Assembly: GCA_964017145.1 (NCBI GenBank)
Contig: OZ024847.1
Coordinates: forward strand, 2,976,001 to 3,040,000
Source: Agrocybe praecox
Lineage: Eukaryota; Basidiomycota; Agaricomycetes; Agaricales; Agrocybaceae
DNA: 64,000 nt
Direction of reading: 5' to 3'
Shown here piece by piece: positions 60,941-64,000 of the stretch. Both the position numbers and the translations under genes were made by a program. Each line of letters starts with the position of its first letter. Position 1 is the first letter of the stretch. The notes beneath the pieces were generated by a model. That model was not told where the DNA came from. It worked only from the letters and a program-made list of their open reading frames with translations, and did no database searches.

Positions 60941-61836
60941 CACGGCGGACATTTGCTTGTCAAGTCCGATTTGGGCGGAGTCTGTCAAGTCAGGTGTCAA
61001 GTGATTTGTCAAGTGCTCGGCTTGCCAAGCCGGTCATACCAGCAACTATTTCCAGGCCGGCATCCAGCTTGTTTTTATCGTTAATCGTCCAATTTATTTC
61101 GCGTTTACCATACCCAACCACCTATTTTCCGACTCATTGCTCCGTAGGTAAATACGGTTCTATTGTTCTACTGTGAAATCTGAACAAGGGCTCGACACTT
61201 ACCGCCAGAACTGGCATTACGCACTTGCACTTCAAATTGACTTCTACCCTCTTTTTCTTGTTTGTCTCTTGTTACTGGTTGTACTGCGCTGAAGGACTCT
61301 TTGTAACACAGAAAACAATATAGGAGGATATTAGAGTCGCTTGTTGAAAGGTGAAAGAATAAAGAACTACAGGAAAGGGCTGTTAAGCAATAGTTATATG
61401 TTTATGTGTGCGCCCATCATCATTATAATTCACTACATACTTGTTGTGCTTTCTGTTCAACCAAAATTTAGAAGTGCTCTCTCTTTGCTTGTGCAGACAG
61501 ACTTTTTCTGGTTTACTTTGAGTTTATTGTGTGTTTTTTTTGCCTCTTTAATTTGATGAACTGGTGTATCACTGTACCCAACCGTACCTTATATTGAGGT
61601 GTTCAGTAGAATATATGTATTCCTTTAAACTAGTTTCTGTGTGCCTGTATCCTTGACAGTAGCTCGAGTGTACATATTCTGCACCTGTTCGCAGAAAGGT
61701 TCAGCTTTCGTATTCGGCAGTGGGCGGGCAAAGCCAGGAATTGGCGGCTTTACTCGGCCATCAGTTTGACAACGAAGTGACATATAACTTGACAGACTCC
61801 GCCTGAATCGGACTTGACAAGCATTTGTTCGCCGTG
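60941..61836. mobile_element. 896 bp inverted-repeat DNA element with TAA target duplication
   Basis: The ends read CACGGCG...CGCCGTG; about 48 bp at each end pair with only a few mismatches, including the word GCTTGTCAAGTCCGATT and GGCGGAGTCTGTCAAG. TAA is present on both sides (60938-60940, 61837-61839) but once in the unit 1 site (26012-26014, context CGTAAGAAGG). Several TGTCAAGT words are repeated just inside the left end, as in transposase-binding subterminal repeats. Internal frames are at most about 75 codons with no transposase motif, so it is non-autonomous. A 3 bp TAA duplication fits PIF/Harbinger (TWA targets) or CACTA-type elements; the CAC terminus leans to the latter, but I do not decide. 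Confidence 0.9.
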
Positions 61837-61903
61837 TAAGAAGGAGGTGTGCAGGCGCAAGTGTTAGTGAAGAAAAAAGCAAATGTTTAGTTGGATCACT
61901 TCA

Positions 61904-61938
61904 GGTCACGCGGCTTCATCCTGTTACGCGTCGCGTCG
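61904..61938. promoter_or_regulatory. Conserved CGCG block, copy B'
   Basis: GGTCACGCGGC and GTTACGCGTCGCGTCG; one A to G change in the first half compared with copy B. The inserted element lies 68 bp away on the X side. Confidence 0.45.
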
Positions 61939-63837
61939 GAAAGGCCTACCAAGACAATTTTCTTCTTCCTTTCCACCACCACTTTTTCTGGTCTAAATTC
62001 CAGGAAACCTCTGAATAGTCGCTCTTTATCTGCTCTGCTTGCTTGAAAACTATCTGTCTCCGGTCCAAAACCTTTTTTCAAGTTGCGAGCCTATGGAACC
62101 CGCTCAACGAACCCTGCAATGCTTCATCTGCCTCCCCGTGCCTCATCTTTAGAGTCACAACACCACACCAGGCTCCCAATCTTTTCAAGCAAGATGTGTT
62201 TTCTATGCTCCTCGCGCATTGCGCATTTCCCCGATTGGACGTGATAGTAGCTGTGAAGTTGGAAAGATAGACGAGTACGGTAGAGTATCGAGTATGATTG
62301 GCACTGCGACCGATGTCATCAGTGTGCTCGTATCCCCCTCCGAACACTCAACTCAAAACCCCTTTCATCATCAATATCTCTTCGTGTCTGTAAATTTCAT
62401 TTTTCATTGGACGCCCTTGGATAGCTGAATCATGTATGTATTTTTTTATTTTTTATTTTACTCCTTGTTTATTCTCCGCTGTGGCGAACCATATGGTGGA
62501 GATTTACATATCATGTATGTATATGTTCTCGGCGCAGCGCTTGTTCGTCTTTGAAAAATGTAATTTTTCTCCCTTTCCTGGCCGCCAAGTTCCTACCCCC
62601 TCTGATCTCGACAACGTGCGTCATTTGCTCTCTTCAACGCCCAACCGTTCCGTTTTCTCGACGAACAATGCACCGTCATGCATCGTGGTATCCTGTACGT
62701 TGGTCTGTCTCACCTCGAAATAAAGCGAACGTCCATTTCCATGTGGTGTTGGTTGTACTTCAAGCTGTCGTTGGTCCTCGACCCGGGTCGTGATTTGGAT
62801 GCGTCAATATTAGGGATACCCCACTGTTTGCAGTACCTAGCGTAATCTCAGTCGCAGCGACACTTGCTGATTTTTGAATTGTGTCCCAACATCTGCTTTG
62901 CGTATATAAACTCGTCCTTGAAACCGAAGCCTATCGTGGACATGGTACCGAAGGAGAATTTTTAAAAATAATCTCACAGTCATATTGTGTACTCTAAGTC
63001 GACGGCGGGAACAGGCATATGATGCATCTGGGTAAGGAATACAGGCGTTACCAAATATTGGGTAGACGAACTTCCTCTTCTAGTGCTTGTGTTTTCAGGG
63101 TCGGAAATTTTGCATACGCCTATTAAGTACCCCCGAGCAACGCATCTCTGGCGTTTTTTTCGACGTTATGACCTGGAATGTGTTGACGCTTGGCACCATC
63201 TCTGTAAGACGTTGTTAATCAGACGCCCGTTAGCCTCGTTATTTGAGTTCACTACCAAGAGACATACAAACAAAGGCTCAGGATATAAAGTTCTGTACAG
63301 GTGCTGATAAATTAATATCATTGTGATCACAATGAATTGAGGAGCGGAGTGGAAAACTGACGAGTAGGCGCTCAGTGAATCGCACCGGGGTGATACTATT
63401 CAAGTAGCGTCACACGGTTTTCCCATCAGCGATAACGACAGTGCTCTTCTTTTCCCTTACCGCAAGACACACCTGTATTCGATGACTGCAGTGATGTGCG
63501 ACTGATATATTTCTCACACCCTCGGGCAGTGCATATTTAACTCTACGTGCAAGACCACAACTGCTTCACAACTTACCAGTTCCCATTTCGACACCTGTAT
63601 TGCTTAACCATGTCCACCATCGTTTACGGATACTTCATCCATAATGGCTTTTGCTGAAGGGCCGATACGCTATATGGCATGAAAATAGGTAGGTTAGCTT
63701 TGGAAACATCATGTATGGTTCTCATGTCTTATTTATAACAGACAGATGGGTGCCGGGTGGTGCTGAACTGCAGTCGTATAATCTCAGGTCACTTTTCACC
63801 TACCAACGACCTTCTTCCTTTCTTAGCTTCCCGTACA
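61939..63837. other. Upstream region of the fourth TPR gene
   Basis: Near-identical to 26113-28060; the last 450 bases appear unchanged. No gene recognised. A short replaced stretch at 62430-62560 contains an 80 bp piece flanked by ATCATGTATGTA repeats. Confidence 0.5.
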
Positions 63838-64000
63838 ATGGCAGATCCATTATCCGCTACTCTGATCGTAATCTCGCTTGCAACGGCTCTCAGGGACATC
63901 GTCGAACTAGCGCAAACACTCAATGACTCGTTCAAGAAGGTGAGAAGGCAAAGTCGCAGTTGATAGAAGATTCTTGAGCTGATTATTTCATTCCTAGCCT
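63838..64000 (+). CDS. HeLo-like/TPR protein 4, first exon only (cut by window edge)
   Basis: The ATG at 63838 opens MADPLSATLIVISLATALRD. Exon 1 is 63838-63939, followed by the 58 bp intron (63940-63997) and three bases of exon 2. All 163 bases are the same as in TPR gene 2 (28061 onward), so this is its unit 2 copy. Nothing can be said about the integrity of the rest. Confidence 0.8.

Larger units (their letters stand above)
35513..64000 (+). repeat. Segmental duplication, unit 2 (runs off right edge)
   Basis: Direct repeat of 2454-28220. It differs by lacking the 418 bp element, by keeping about 187 bp of the deacetylase, and by carrying the gag-only retrotransposon (51190-53491) and the 896 bp inverted-repeat element (60941-61836). 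Confidence 0.95.

Overview
The window is eukaryotic, AT-balanced DNA with short GT-AG introns, FunK1-type protein kinases, a basidiomycete 'G-domain' GTPase, chitin deacetylase remains and N-terminal HeLo-like plus TPR proteins. Together these point to a basidiomycete, most likely an Agaricomycete. Species cannot be named from the sequence alone. No rRNA, tRNA or CRISPR was seen.

The dominant fact is that nearly everything is present twice in the same orientation. Unit 1 (2454 to about 28.2 kb and beyond) is repeated as unit 2 (35513 to the right edge), offset by 32.6 to 35.8 kb. Gene order in each unit is: decayed chitin deacetylase (+); intron-rich GTPase (-) carrying a 19-module minisatellite whose every module has splice donor and acceptor consensus; a 3.8 kb gene-poor stretch; a rearranged FunK1 kinase relic (-); a nearly complete FunK1 kinase with one frameshift (-); then an array of HeLo-like/TPR genes (+), each preceded by a divergently oriented, unrecognised locus here called X (-). 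Unit 1 has two TPR genes (19688-23162 and 28061-31562). Unit 2 has the matching pair, 54927-58422 (one in-frame TGA) and the first exon of another at 63838, cut by the window edge. A third X-like segment (about 32.3-34.4 kb) has no TPR partner and precedes unit 2.

Divergence between units is uneven. The FunK1/GTPase part (9-16.8 kb) is almost identical, while the first TPR gene and its immediate flanks differ at roughly one base in ten by eye, and the upstream sequence of the second TPR gene is close to identical again. This may be a tandem duplication patched by gene conversion, two haplotypes of a dikaryon joined in assembly, or a locus where alleles are kept divergent. The last would fit the HeLo-like (cell-death/non-self type) N-terminus, but that is inference.

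The two units act as each other's empty-site control, so insertions can be read to the base: a 418 bp inverted-repeat element (2533-2950), a 2302 bp gag-only LTR retrotransposon with identical LTRs and TGATG target duplication (51190-53491), and an 896 bp inverted-repeat element with TAA target duplication (60941-61836). The left edge (1-2453) is a further LTR retrotransposon on the minus strand, with a 1.8 kb LTR containing 61 bp tandem repeats and the start of its gag.
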